A DNA stretch of 64,000 nt from Bacteroidota bacterium (GTDB taxonomy: Bacteria; Bacteroidota; Bacteroidia; B-17B0; Aurantibacillaceae). Position numbers and translations under genes: made by a program. The stretch is taken from positions 172,573 through 236,572 of the forward strand of contig JAJNDK010000009.1 in the NCBI GenBank assembly GCA_021156365.1, written 5' to 3'. The notes beneath the pieces are model-generated. The model saw only the letters and a program-made list of their open reading frames with translations. It was not told where the DNA came from and ran no database searches. The first letter of the stretch is position 1, and every line of letters begins with the position of its first letter. This document shows positions 23,824 to 32,047 of this stretch, piece after piece.

Positions 23824-25371
23824 GTGAAAAAGAACCGCTCCAAACTAATTGTTGTCCTCTTTTGTATTGTATTGGGCGGCATCCTGCTGATACAGGCCTG
23901 GTGGGTAAAAAGCATGCTGGAGATGCGCAACAGGCAGTTTGACAATGCGGTGGCAGATGCCTTACGGGCAGCAGCGGGTCGGCTGGAGCAGAAAGAAAAT
24001 GTAACGATCATCAGGCAATCGCAGGAAAGCGGGAAACAAAAAAAACAGCCGGTAAAAGGCCACAGCAAACAGGTTAAGATCATTTCCGGTTCCAAAGTGA
24101 TCCGTAAAAAAGGGAAAACGATCAGCAACAGTTATTCCTACACTATGAAGAATGATTCGGTGCAGGTGAAGATCGAATCATTCGGAAACAACAATGTTTC
24201 CAGCGCCTTTGTTTTTAATTCGGACAACGATGCAGTATTGAAATTAGAGGAAACGGAAGACAGCAGCTCTATTGACAAAAAAATGTCTGATATAAAACTG
24301 CTCATTAATAAGATCGTTCTTTCGGACAAAGACAGCGTGCAATTGCTTCCGAAAGGTCCGGAGCTGGAGAAGATCCTTCAAAAAACACTGCAGGAGAACA
24401 ACCTCGTTATTCCATTCTCGATAGGTGTATCGCTTAACGGAAAAAATTTCTATCGGTCAGCTAATACGGATTCCGCCGCTGTATATTCCTCCGATTATAA
24501 AGCATCGCTATTCCCGGACGATATCCTGAACCGTAAAGCCGAGCTCTATGTAGTATTCCCTGATAAACGATCTTACCTGTTTTCAGAGATCACCTGGATC
24601 CTTGTTTGTATCATCCTCTTCACAGCCATTATTGTTTACCTGTTTGCCTACACGCTGATCAATTACAACCGGCAGAAAAAACTGAATCAATTGAAATCGG
24701 ATTTCATCAACAACATGACGCATGAGCTGAAAACGCCTTTGGCAACCATTCAGCTGGCTTCCGATATCATCCTGAAAAAAGAAGAGAATGCGGAATCCCC
24801 TGTTTCGCAGATGGCAACTACCATCAAAACACAAAGCAAAAAAATAGACGAAGACATACGGAACATGCTGCAGATCGCTTTACTCGAAAATTCCGGAACT
24901 TCCCTAATGAACTATACGGTATTCCAGTTGGCAGAACTGTTGGAAATGTGCCGGGATAAAATGCAGCTGATCGCAGCGCAGAAACATATACAGCTCGTAT
25001 TCCAATCCGAGACACGGCTGGAAACAGAAGCAGATGCAGATCTTTTACAAAAAGCGATCAGCAGCCTTATTGATAATGCCATCAAATACTCGCCTGAAGG
25101 AGGCAGGGTGGTAATACAGGCAAAGCAACAAAATAATCAGTTAGTGATCCAGGTGACAGATAACGGGATCGGAGTACAGAAAACAGATCTCCCGTATATT
25201 TTCGAAAAATTCTACAAAGCCGGAAAAGGCAATATCCATTACAACAAAGGATACGGACTCGGTTTGAGCTTCGTTAAAAAAATAACCTTGCTGCATGGGG
25301 GCGATGCTGAGGCCATTTCCACACCGGGGAAAGAAACTATTTTTACCCTGCGAATTCCGCTCAGAAAATGA
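23824..25371 (+). CDS. Sensor histidine kinase (HisKA/HATPase_c, two membrane helices)
   Basis: 515 residues from a GTG start. Membrane helix 1 (residues 8-27), a periplasmic sensor region of ~225 residues (rich in Lys, Ser and acidic residues, with SKVIRKKGKTISNSYSYTMKND), helix 2 (255-278). Then HisKA with His300 in DFINNMTHELKTPLATIQL, the N-box LIDNAIKYSPEGG, G1 VTDNGIG, F-box LPYIFEKFYKAG and G2 YGLGLSFVKKI. It autophosphorylates and passes phosphate to the OmpR-type regulator whose gene overlaps its stop by 4 bases (ATGA). The sensor region has no recognised fold. Confidence 0.93.
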   Translation: MKKNRSKLIVVLFCIVLGGILLIQAWWVKSMLEMRNRQFDNAVADALRAAAGRLEQKENVTIIRQSQESGKQKKQPVKGHSKQVKIISGSKVIRKKGKTISNSYSYTMKNDSVQVKIESFGNNNVSSAFVFNSDNDAVLKLEETEDSSSIDKKMSDIKLLINKIVLSDKDSVQLLPKGPELEKILQKTLQENNLVIPFSIGVSLNGKNFYRSANTDSAAVYSSDYKASLFPDDILNRKAELYVVFPDKRSYLFSEITWILVCIILFTAIIVYLFAYTLINYNRQKKLNQLKSDFINNMTHELKTPLATIQLASDIILKKEENAESPVSQMATTIKTQSKKIDEDIRNMLQIALLENSGTSLMNYTVFQLAELLEMCRDKMQLIAAQKHIQLVFQSETRLETEADADLLQKAISSLIDNAIKYSPEGGRVVIQAKQQNNQLVIQVTDNGIGVQKTDLPYIFEKFYKAGKGNIHYNKGYGLGLSFVKKITLLHGGDAEAISTPGKETIFTLRIPLRK

Positions 25372-26078
25372 TACCAGGCAAAACAAATATATTACTGGCG
25401 GAGGATGATCTGAACTTCGGGGAGGTACTGAAGAACTATCTCGAATTGAGCAATTGCAGTGTGAGCTGGTGTAAGAACGGGATCGAAGCTTTCAAAACTT
25501 TTAACAAAAACAACGACTGGGATATCTGTCTGCTGGATGTAATGATGCCCGAAATGGATGGCTTTACCCTTGGCAGCGAGATCCGGAAGCTGAATCCGGA
25601 GATCCCGCTCTTTTTCCTCACCGCTAAAACACTGAAAGAAGATGTACTTCAGGGCTACAAATGCGGAGCCGATGATTATATCATCAAACCTTTTGATGCA
25701 GAAGTGCTGTTATATAAGATCAATGCTGTTTTAATGCGCAGCCAGGGAACACGTAAACAAAATGCGGCAGATAAATTCACAATAGGGAAATACAGCTTTG
25801 ATTATGCCACACGTATGCTCCAGATCTCCGGCGACAGTATACAGCTATCTCCCAAAGAAGCGGAATTATTGAAATACCTGTGTCTTTATCAGAACGATGT
25901 GCTTTCGAGGGAAATGGCCCTGAAAAACATTTGGAACAATGATGACTATTTCAGCGGAAGAAGCATGGATGTATACATTGCCAAACTACGCAAACACCTG
26001 AAGAAAGATCCGGCGGTGGAGATCATCAGCCTGCATGGTAAAGGATTCAGATTGTCTGATAAATTGATCGATCTGTAA
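25368..26078 (+). CDS. OmpR/PhoB-family response regulator
   Basis: 236 residues. Receiver domain with acidic pocket EDD (12-14), phospho-acceptor Asp57 in CLLDVMMPEMDGF, Thr in FFLTAKT and Lys in DDYIIKPFDAEVL. The C-terminal winged-helix DNA-binding domain has LSPKEAELLKYLCLYQNDVLSREMALKNIW and SMDVYIAKLRKHLKKDPAVEIISLHGKGFRL. It overlaps the kinase gene (ATGA) and is probably the protein that binds the GTTAAA boxes upstream of the operon. Confidence 0.95.
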   Translation: MIPGKTNILLAEDDLNFGEVLKNYLELSNCSVSWCKNGIEAFKTFNKNNDWDICLLDVMMPEMDGFTLGSEIRKLNPEIPLFFLTAKTLKEDVLQGYKCGADDYIIKPFDAEVLLYKINAVLMRSQGTRKQNAADKFTIGKYSFDYATRMLQISGDSIQLSPKEAELLKYLCLYQNDVLSREMALKNIWNNDDYFSGRSMDVYIAKLRKHLKKDPAVEIISLHGKGFRLSDKLIDL

Positions 26079-26090
26079 ATACCAGTGTCA

Positions 26091-26147
26091 CGCAGAGAGC
26101 GCAAAGGAAACATATACTATAAACTCCGCAACCTTTGCGTCTTTGCG
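26091..26147. repeat. Inverted GCAAAG-type repeat between convergent genes
   Basis: CGCAGAGAGCGCAAAGG (26091-26107) faces CCTTTGCGTCTTTGCG (26132-26147) across 24 bases, forming a long imperfect hairpin between the converging regulator and TPR-like genes. Related sequence occurs at 7652-7696. It may double as a terminator. Confidence 0.6.
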
Positions 26148-26153
26148 CGCAAA

Positions 26154-27665
26154 TTAGTCGAGCGCGAAATTAGATTCTTCCTTCAACACCACCATAAAAG
26201 GCTTATGCTGGATCTTACTTTGCAGCCAGGCAATGATATTGAAATAATCGAGGACCGCGCTTTGGATCGGATCCATTTTTATATCGTGCTCAATCTGGTG
26301 CAGCAGCTGCGTAAACATTTCCTTATTGGGCTTCTGCGAATTGACCTTAATGGCTTTTTTCAAAAACTCCAGTACATGCGTGATCGTTAATTGCAAGCAG
26401 TCTTTTTTGCTCAGAAAACGATAAGCTGATTTGATACGATAGTTCAATAATTCCGAATTGCCCATCTCGTAGTGCACCACCAGGCTCATCAGTTGAGCAA
26501 TACAGGTGATATCTGTATTGTATTCGATGGAACTGTTGATGATCTCATTGATATGCCTGTTCGCCGCTTTGTAATCACCCACACCGAAATAAATATTGGC
26601 CATGTAAAACTGGTAGCGCTGCTCCGAATTGGGATTGCGGTTGGTAGCAGGCAGGAGGTCGCGTGCGATCTTGTATTGATCTGTTATTTTCAGCGCTTTG
26701 TCAAAATAGCCACAGCCAATATATATGCTGGCCTGCAGGTTATAGATCGTAAAATAATGATAGGGGTTTTCCCTTTTCAGCTGGTGCAGTTTATCCAAAA
26801 GCTCAGCGCTGCTGTCCAGGGCTTTTACATATTGTTTGTACTGGAATTCAATAAGTGCCTTGTTGTACAGTGTATTATAATATCCACCGAAACGGATCGC
26901 GATCATCTGCGGATGTTTGTTCCACATTTTCAGCAATTCGTTCACCATGATATAGGCTTTTTCAAAATCACGCTTGGCGAAATAGACAATGCCTTTGGAT
27001 AAAAAGAAATAAAGCTTATGATGGAAATTATAATTACTGTCGCTCTCTAACAGTTCTTCCTCGTGTACATCCCTGAACTCCTTGGCATTATCGATATCTT
27101 TTACAAAGGAGCTCTGGTGATGGCGCCCGCGGACGAGCGAAAACAGTTTACGGTAATGATAAAAACTTTTTTTCGCTGAAAGGATCCGGTTGTAATGTGT
27201 ATGCAGCTCTTCTTTATCCAGCTTGAATAGCTCACTGTGTTCGATCTTGATCTTGATGATCGTTGCCCACATTTCATACAACTGGCGTTTGGCCACTTCT
27301 TCTTCCGCATCATTCAGTAACATCAGGGCGATCGTGTACAGCTTTTTCGAGATCATGATCTCTGCCTGGGTGATTTTGCTGCGCAGGTGCTTGAGGATAA
27401 ATTTACTTTTTTCCTCGAGGGCATCCAATATAAAATTGTAGGTGTAATTTTTAAGAAAAGCGAATTTATTGGGTGCTTTGATCAGCTGAAAATGTTCGAT
27501 CAGCACATCTTCATTATATTCCGATTGAGCCTCGATCAACTTGAACAGGATGGCATATTTATTTTCACCGCCTTTTACGTGGAAGTTCGAAGAGTTGCCT
27601 ATGATCTGCTTCTCTTCCGGGCTCAGCACCTGGATCAATTCAAATATGTTTTCAGAGGCCTTCAA
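26154..27665 (-). CDS. TPR-like helical repeat protein
   Basis: 503 residues, cytoplasmic, nearly all alpha-helical. Helix pairs resembling tetratricopeptide repeats run through residues ~200-420 (GIVYFAKRDFEKAYIMVNELLKMW, NKALIEFQYKQYVKALDSSAELLDKL, LQASIYIGCGYFDKALKITDQY, MANIYFGVGDYKAANRHINEII, SLVVHYEMGNSELLNYRIKSAYRFL). The N-terminal ~190 residues are helical, starting ENIFELIQVLSPEEKQII. Probably a scaffold or regulatory protein; partner unknown. No helix-turn-helix recognised. Upstream, 37 bases separate it from the cytochrome gene on the same strand. Confidence 0.65.
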   Translation of the reverse strand: MKASENIFELIQVLSPEEKQIIGNSSNFHVKGGENKYAILFKLIEAQSEYNEDVLIEHFQLIKAPNKFAFLKNYTYNFILDALEEKSKFILKHLRSKITQAEIMISKKLYTIALMLLNDAEEEVAKRQLYEMWATIIKIKIEHSELFKLDKEELHTHYNRILSAKKSFYHYRKLFSLVRGRHHQSSFVKDIDNAKEFRDVHEEELLESDSNYNFHHKLYFFLSKGIVYFAKRDFEKAYIMVNELLKMWNKHPQMIAIRFGGYYNTLYNKALIEFQYKQYVKALDSSAELLDKLHQLKRENPYHYFTIYNLQASIYIGCGYFDKALKITDQYKIARDLLPATNRNPNSEQRYQFYMANIYFGVGDYKAANRHINEIINSSIEYNTDITCIAQLMSLVVHYEMGNSELLNYRIKSAYRFLSKKDCLQLTITHVLEFLKKAIKVNSQKPNKEMFTQLLHQIEHDIKMDPIQSAVLDYFNIIAWLQSKIQHKPFMVVLKEESNFALD

Positions 27666-27702
27666 AATAGGTCATACGAACGGATTACAGTGAATACAAA
27701 GA

Positions 27703-28323
27703 TTATTTCCCCTTGATGGAGGTATTGACGTATGCTGCAATAGCAGCCGCCTGTTCGGGAGTCAAACCCTGGATCTTCGCCATCATTCCTTTTCCGTTGA
27801 GGACTACCTGCCGGATAGAATCCTGGCTCATTTGCGTTTTGGAAATATCGGCAGCGCCTGACATACCTAATTTGCCATTGTCTCCGTGGCACAATACGCA
27901 ATTATCCTGGTACAATACAGCGCCTTTTATCGTTCCATCTTCGGCCACTGCTTCTTTGCTTATTTTGGCCGTTTGTTTGGCTGCGATCTCCGCCAGCCCA
28001 AAAGAAGCAGTGATCATCAGTAAGGACAAAGCTCCCAGAATCTTGTTCCGTTTTTTAAATCCGATAACAGCGATCGGGATAGATAAAAACACCAATGCGA
28101 TCTTTATGATCAGCAGCATTTTTATTTCCTGTAACTGTATCAATAAGTAAATGCCGGTTGCGAGGAACAAAAAGCTCACGATCATTTCGGGAATTTTGAT
28201 CTTTTTGGAAAATTTGGTAAGGGTATCCTCTTTATTGCTGATCAATAAAATGGTTTTAACAAAATAGATCGCTAAAAAAATACAAACGGAGATATAATGC
28301 GTTATATGTATAGCCTTATGCAT
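27703..28323 (-). CDS. Membrane-anchored c-type cytochrome with SirB-like N-terminus
   Basis: 206 residues. The first ~110 form about four membrane helices with conserved-looking histidines and a Lys (HKAIHITHYISVCIFLAIYFVKTILLI, resembling SirB2/membrane DUF proteins). After a linker comes a single-heme cytochrome c domain: CVLCHG (Cys142, Cys145, His146), GMSGAADI, and a likely distal Met in LNGKGMMAKIQGLTPEQAAAIAAYV. It probably carries electrons at the outer face of the inner membrane. The fusion of the two parts is unusual. -7 element TATATTTG at 28353-28346. Confidence 0.8.
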   Translation of the reverse strand: MHKAIHITHYISVCIFLAIYFVKTILLISNKEDTLTKFSKKIKIPEMIVSFLFLATGIYLLIQLQEIKMLLIIKIALVFLSIPIAVIGFKKRNKILGALSLLMITASFGLAEIAAKQTAKISKEAVAEDGTIKGAVLYQDNCVLCHGDNGKLGMSGAADISKTQMSQDSIRQVVLNGKGMMAKIQGLTPEQAAAIAAYVNTSIKGK

Positions 28324-28420
28324 ATGTTAGTTTTTTTGGGTGATTCAAATATACTAAAAAAGAGACGGAAATCATAAGAGCCGGAATACACATTCGAATA
28401 GTTTTATTAAAAAACTGTGC

Positions 28421-29131
28421 TTATTTCCTGAATACTACCCAGTTACTTTGCTTAGCTGTGCTTGTGCGCATCTGGCCGATGGTTATTTTCTTTCCTGTTG
28501 CCGGATCTGTGTACCAGCCTTCGTCCCAGCCACCCATATCGGTGTACAAAGCGTCCTTTGCTCCAAGCTCCACCAGGTCTTTACTGAACTCTGCAAGCGT
28601 TATCGATTCATTGCCTTCTACCAAAGCTGTTTTGGAATTTTTAAAAATGACGATCGCCCTGCGTTGAAATACTGCCTTATCAACAAAAGAAGCGGCTGCC
28701 CCGTTCGCTACTATCTGTAGTTGCTGGAACAGACTTCCTTTCTGCGTGGAAAGATCGTTCAGGAAACTATCCGTTAATAAAGTGCCTTTTTGTGTCGGGA
28801 AAATAACGGCCTGCCCTTTTACGATCTTAATCGCTCCTCCAAGGCGTTTGTTTACCGCAGTTTTGTTCCCGATTTTTCCATTACACATGTATATACCATC
28901 GATCTTATAATCGGTTAGCTGTGTGAAGGCACCTGCAATGCATAGCTGAACCGCGGCATCCTTTTCTTTCGGGCGCTGATCGGTGAATTCTATACTACAG
29001 GTATTCTGGTATATAATAGTATAACTGTTCCCGTTCGGTGTTTTCTTTTTTTCCATTGAAATACCTTTAGGGGTTCCGGAAGAAAAAGCATAACAGATCG
29101 TAAGAAGAAAAAGGATACGGAAATAGTTCAT
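28421..29131 (-). CDS. Phosphodiester glycosidase (NAGPA)-like protein
   Basis: 236 residues with an N-terminal hydrophobic signal (MNYFRILFLLTICYAFSSG). The body has the pattern of the NAGPA/phosphodiester glycosidase family: an early strand with CIAGAF, a middle FPTQKGTLLTD, then RAIVIFKNSKTALVEGNESITLAEFSKDLVELGAKDALYTDMGGWDEGWY, matching the family order R-x-A-(V/I) strand, LxE(F/L)xxxLxxLGAxxAL-x-x-DxGG. This suggests a periplasmic or surface hydrolase of sugar phosphodiesters. Its stop-start spacing to the SDR gene upstream is 6 bases, so it is in that operon. Confidence 0.6.
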   Translation of the reverse strand: MNYFRILFLLTICYAFSSGTPKGISMEKKKTPNGNSYTIIYQNTCSIEFTDQRPKEKDAAVQLCIAGAFTQLTDYKIDGIYMCNGKIGNKTAVNKRLGGAIKIVKGQAVIFPTQKGTLLTDSFLNDLSTQKGSLFQQLQIVANGAAASFVDKAVFQRRAIVIFKNSKTALVEGNESITLAEFSKDLVELGAKDALYTDMGGWDEGWYTDPATGKKITIGQMRTSTAKQSNWVVFRK

Positions 29132-29137
29132 GGTGTT

Positions 29138-29890
29138 TTATTTTCTTACCACATTGGTGGCAGTTGCCTGCGCCGTCGGCATAATAATGATCTCATTGAT
29201 GTTTACATGCGCCGGGCGGGAAGTCGTCCAGTAGATCGTTTCTGCAATATCTTCTGCACTCAGGGGAGTTAAACCCTGGTACACCTTTTTTGCTTTATCC
29301 TCATCGCCGTGAAAACGCACAACAGAAAATTCCGTTTCTATCATCCCGGGATTAATAGAAGTAACCCGAATGCCATGTTGCAGCATATCGATGCGCATTC
29401 CTTTGTTCAATGCGTCCACTGCGTGTTTGGAAGCACAATACACATTCCCGTTTGCATACACTTCTTTTCCTGCAATGGAGCTGATGTTGATGATATGTCC
29501 TTTTTTACGTTCCACCATTCCGGGAGCGATGGTGCGCGTAACATACAGCAAGCCCTTTACATTCGTGTTGATCATTTTTTCCCAATCTTCGATATCCCCA
29601 TCCTGTATGGTGGAAAGACCTGATGCAAGGCCTGCATTGTTTACGAGTATATCTACCTGTTTAAACGCGTCCGGCAAATTCCCCAATGCTGCTTTTACCT
29701 CAGCTAATTTGGTGACATCAAAATTCAGTGCAAGCACTGCTACTTTGTACTTTTCTTCCAACTCCTTTTTAAATGTATCCAGTCGGTTTTTTCGCCTTCC
29801 TGTGATAATTAAATGGTGACCGTTCTTTGCGAATAAGTCTGCTGTTGCTTTTCCTATCCCTGCTGTTGCTCCTGTTACTAAAACTATCAT
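29138..29890 (-). CDS. SDR-family NAD(P)-dependent oxidoreductase
   Basis: 250 residues, classical short-chain dehydrogenase. Cofactor site TGATAGIGKATADLF (residues 6-20) with GRRKNRL for NADP preference, NNAGLASG, the catalytic Ser in INISSIAGKEVYANG, and the YCASKHAVDAL active site (Tyr/Lys). The GRRxxRL, LDF/LNFDV and post-active-site PGMIETEFSVVRFHGD pattern resembles YdfG, a serine/3-hydroxy acid dehydrogenase. It overlaps the upstream permease gene by 4 bases (ATGA), which is compatible with amino-acid metabolism. Confidence 0.9.
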   Translation of the reverse strand: MIVLVTGATAGIGKATADLFAKNGHHLIITGRRKNRLDTFKKELEEKYKVAVLALNFDVTKLAEVKAALGNLPDAFKQVDILVNNAGLASGLSTIQDGDIEDWEKMINTNVKGLLYVTRTIAPGMVERKKGHIINISSIAGKEVYANGNVYCASKHAVDALNKGMRIDMLQHGIRVTSINPGMIETEFSVVRFHGDEDKAKKVYQGLTPLSAEDIAETIYWTTSRPAHVNINEIIIMPTAQATATNVVRK

Positions 29891-31827
29891 GCCGTTTCTG
29901 CTGTTTTGTTTAAATTACTGTGTTTTCTGCTGTAGGCAAAATAAATAATCAAGCCCACCAACAACCAGATTCCAAATCCAATCCAGTTAGAGACTCCCAG
30001 CTCTGCCATCATATATAAACAACATACCAGCCCTAATAATGGAATTAAAGAAAGCTTGCTTCTGAATGCCCAGATAGTCAAAAATAAAGTAATAATGATA
30101 AAAATCCACATCGGGATCTTATGTTTGAACAAACTAAAACCCGATTCATATATTAAATCATCGTCCCCTGTCAGCATTCCGCTTTTCATTCCTTTCGCAT
30201 ATTCCTTTTCATCCATTTTGCTTAAATAAGCTTCCAGATCATAATTCACACTTGCCATTCCGGCACTATCCCCCTTGCTAAAAAAGTATTTTATATTCTT
30301 CAGTTGTTCTTTGTCCAGCGAGGTAACAAATGTTTCCGGATCTTTAACCTGTTTTTCATTCGTAACAAATGCCATGGCAGATTCCTTATTGTATACAAAT
30401 GTTAGACTCAATGCAATAACGATCAACACCGGAAATATAAACTTCGCGTTGATATACGGCGTTTTAAATTTGCCACGGGGAATATCCTTTTTATTTTGAA
30501 GGATCAATACACCTCCACAAACCAATACAAAAGCAAATAATGTTCCTATACTGCACAGATCCGTTACCATCGTAAGATTTAAAAATAATGCAGGCACTGC
30601 TACCACAAAGCCTGTTACAATTGTAGCAAAAGACGGGGTTCTGAATTTAGGGTGAACCTTAGAAAATTTTTTCGGCAATAACCCGTCACGACTCATGCTC
30701 ATCCATATACGCGGCTGTCCCATTTGAAAGACCAACAATACACTTGCCATGGCTACAACTGCACTAACTGCAATAATTCCCGACATCCATTTCAGATCAA
30801 GTTTTTCAAACACAAAAGCCAGGGGATCACCGACATTAAGGTGATTGTAGCTTACCATTCCTGTTAATACCAGGGCGATGATAACATATAAAACAGTACA
30901 GATAATTATAGCCCACATCATTCCGCGTGGCAAATCCCGTTGAGGATCTTTACATTCCTCAGCAGTTGTAGAAATGGCATCAAATCCTATATAGGCGAAG
31001 AACACTGCAGAAACTCCTTTCAAAATACCGCTCACTCCATTTGGAGCAAATGGGTTCCAGTTGTCCGTATCCACATAAAAAACACCAACGGCTATGACCA
31101 GCAGGATAACACAAAGTTTGATCACGACCATTAAATTACTGGCGTTTCTCGATTCCTTCATACCGCGGTATACCAGCCAGGTAATTAAAATTATGATCAT
31201 TAACGCGGGCAAATCTGCTACCAGGTGTAAAGAACCAATAGCAGGCGAAGTAGTCCAGGCAGTATAAGCATCCTGCAAGCCTGCATCCAGGTTAGCGAAT
31301 TGTTTGCCGCTATCCATCAAAGCTCTTGCGCTTTCATATCCGTTGGATGCTGTAAGATAATCCATTTGTATCCACTGGGGAAGATGTATACCGCCACTAC
31401 TAAGCAAACCCGTAAAATAATCACTCCACGAAATAGCTACCGTAATATTCCCAATCGCATATTCCATAATTAAAGCCCAGCCTATTATCCAGGCCATCAG
31501 CTCACCAAACGCAACGTACGAGTATGTATAAGCGCTTCCGGAAACAGGAACCATGGATGCAAACTCTGCATAAGCAAATGCCGCAAATCCACAGGCAATA
31601 GCAGTAAATATAAATAAGAAAATAACGGCAGGGCCGCCATCAGCACTTGCTTTACCTATTGTGCTAAAAATACCGGCACCGATAATAGCCGCGATACCAA
31701 AAGCGGTCAGATCTCTGACTCCTAAATGCTTTCCAAGGGAAACATGCCCTTCGGCAGCTTCCCGCTTTGCCACCTGACTAAGAATATCGCTTACCGATTT
31801 CTTTCTGAATAATTCCTTTAAACTCAT
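29887..31827 (-). CDS. APC-family amino-acid permease
   Basis: 646 residues from ATG at 31827 (a TTG three codons upstream abuts the promoter). Has the APC signature DLTAFGIAAIIGAGIFSTIG near residue 40, FAYAEFASMVPVSGSAYTYSYVAFGELMAWIIGW, AYIGFDAISTTAEECKDPQRDLPRGM and 12 or more membrane segments, as in cationic amino-acid transporters. An unusual hydrophilic insert of ~100 residues between late helices (NKESAMAFVTNEKQ ... DDLIYESGFSLFKHK) lies outside the usual APC core. It overlaps the SDR gene and is first in a three-gene operon. Confidence 0.92.
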   Translation of the reverse strand: MSLKELFRKKSVSDILSQVAKREAAEGHVSLGKHLGVRDLTAFGIAAIIGAGIFSTIGKASADGGPAVIFLFIFTAIACGFAAFAYAEFASMVPVSGSAYTYSYVAFGELMAWIIGWALIMEYAIGNITVAISWSDYFTGLLSSGGIHLPQWIQMDYLTASNGYESARALMDSGKQFANLDAGLQDAYTAWTTSPAIGSLHLVADLPALMIIILITWLVYRGMKESRNASNLMVVIKLCVILLVIAVGVFYVDTDNWNPFAPNGVSGILKGVSAVFFAYIGFDAISTTAEECKDPQRDLPRGMMWAIIICTVLYVIIALVLTGMVSYNHLNVGDPLAFVFEKLDLKWMSGIIAVSAVVAMASVLLVFQMGQPRIWMSMSRDGLLPKKFSKVHPKFRTPSFATIVTGFVVAVPALFLNLTMVTDLCSIGTLFAFVLVCGGVLILQNKKDIPRGKFKTPYINAKFIFPVLIVIALSLTFVYNKESAMAFVTNEKQVKDPETFVTSLDKEQLKNIKYFFSKGDSAGMASVNYDLEAYLSKMDEKEYAKGMKSGMLTGDDDLIYESGFSLFKHKIPMWIFIIITLFLTIWAFRSKLSLIPLLGLVCCLYMMAELGVSNWIGFGIWLLVGLIIYFAYSRKHSNLNKTAETA

Positions 31828-31833
31828 ATAGAA

Positions 31834-31862
31834 CAAATGTAGGAAAATAGTTGAATTATCAA
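31834..31862 (-). promoter_or_regulatory. Promoter of the permease operon
   Basis: On the minus strand TTG (31862-31860), an 18-base spacer and TACATTTG (31841-31834). The ATG at 31827 follows after 6 bases, giving an almost leaderless transcript. Confidence 0.7.
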
Positions 31863-32047
31863 GTGCCCGGAGGACCGGTAGTCCGATTCAGCGCACCATC
31901 TATCCTGCTAAAAACAAGCTGTTTACACAAATTCTATCGCCGGCCTGTAACTTTTCTTTTTCGCCGTGCGTCTTACAACAAAAATCAGGCTGATAGATTG
32001 AAAAAGGAAAGAATTAATTAGAACTAAAATTTAAGAAACCATATATT

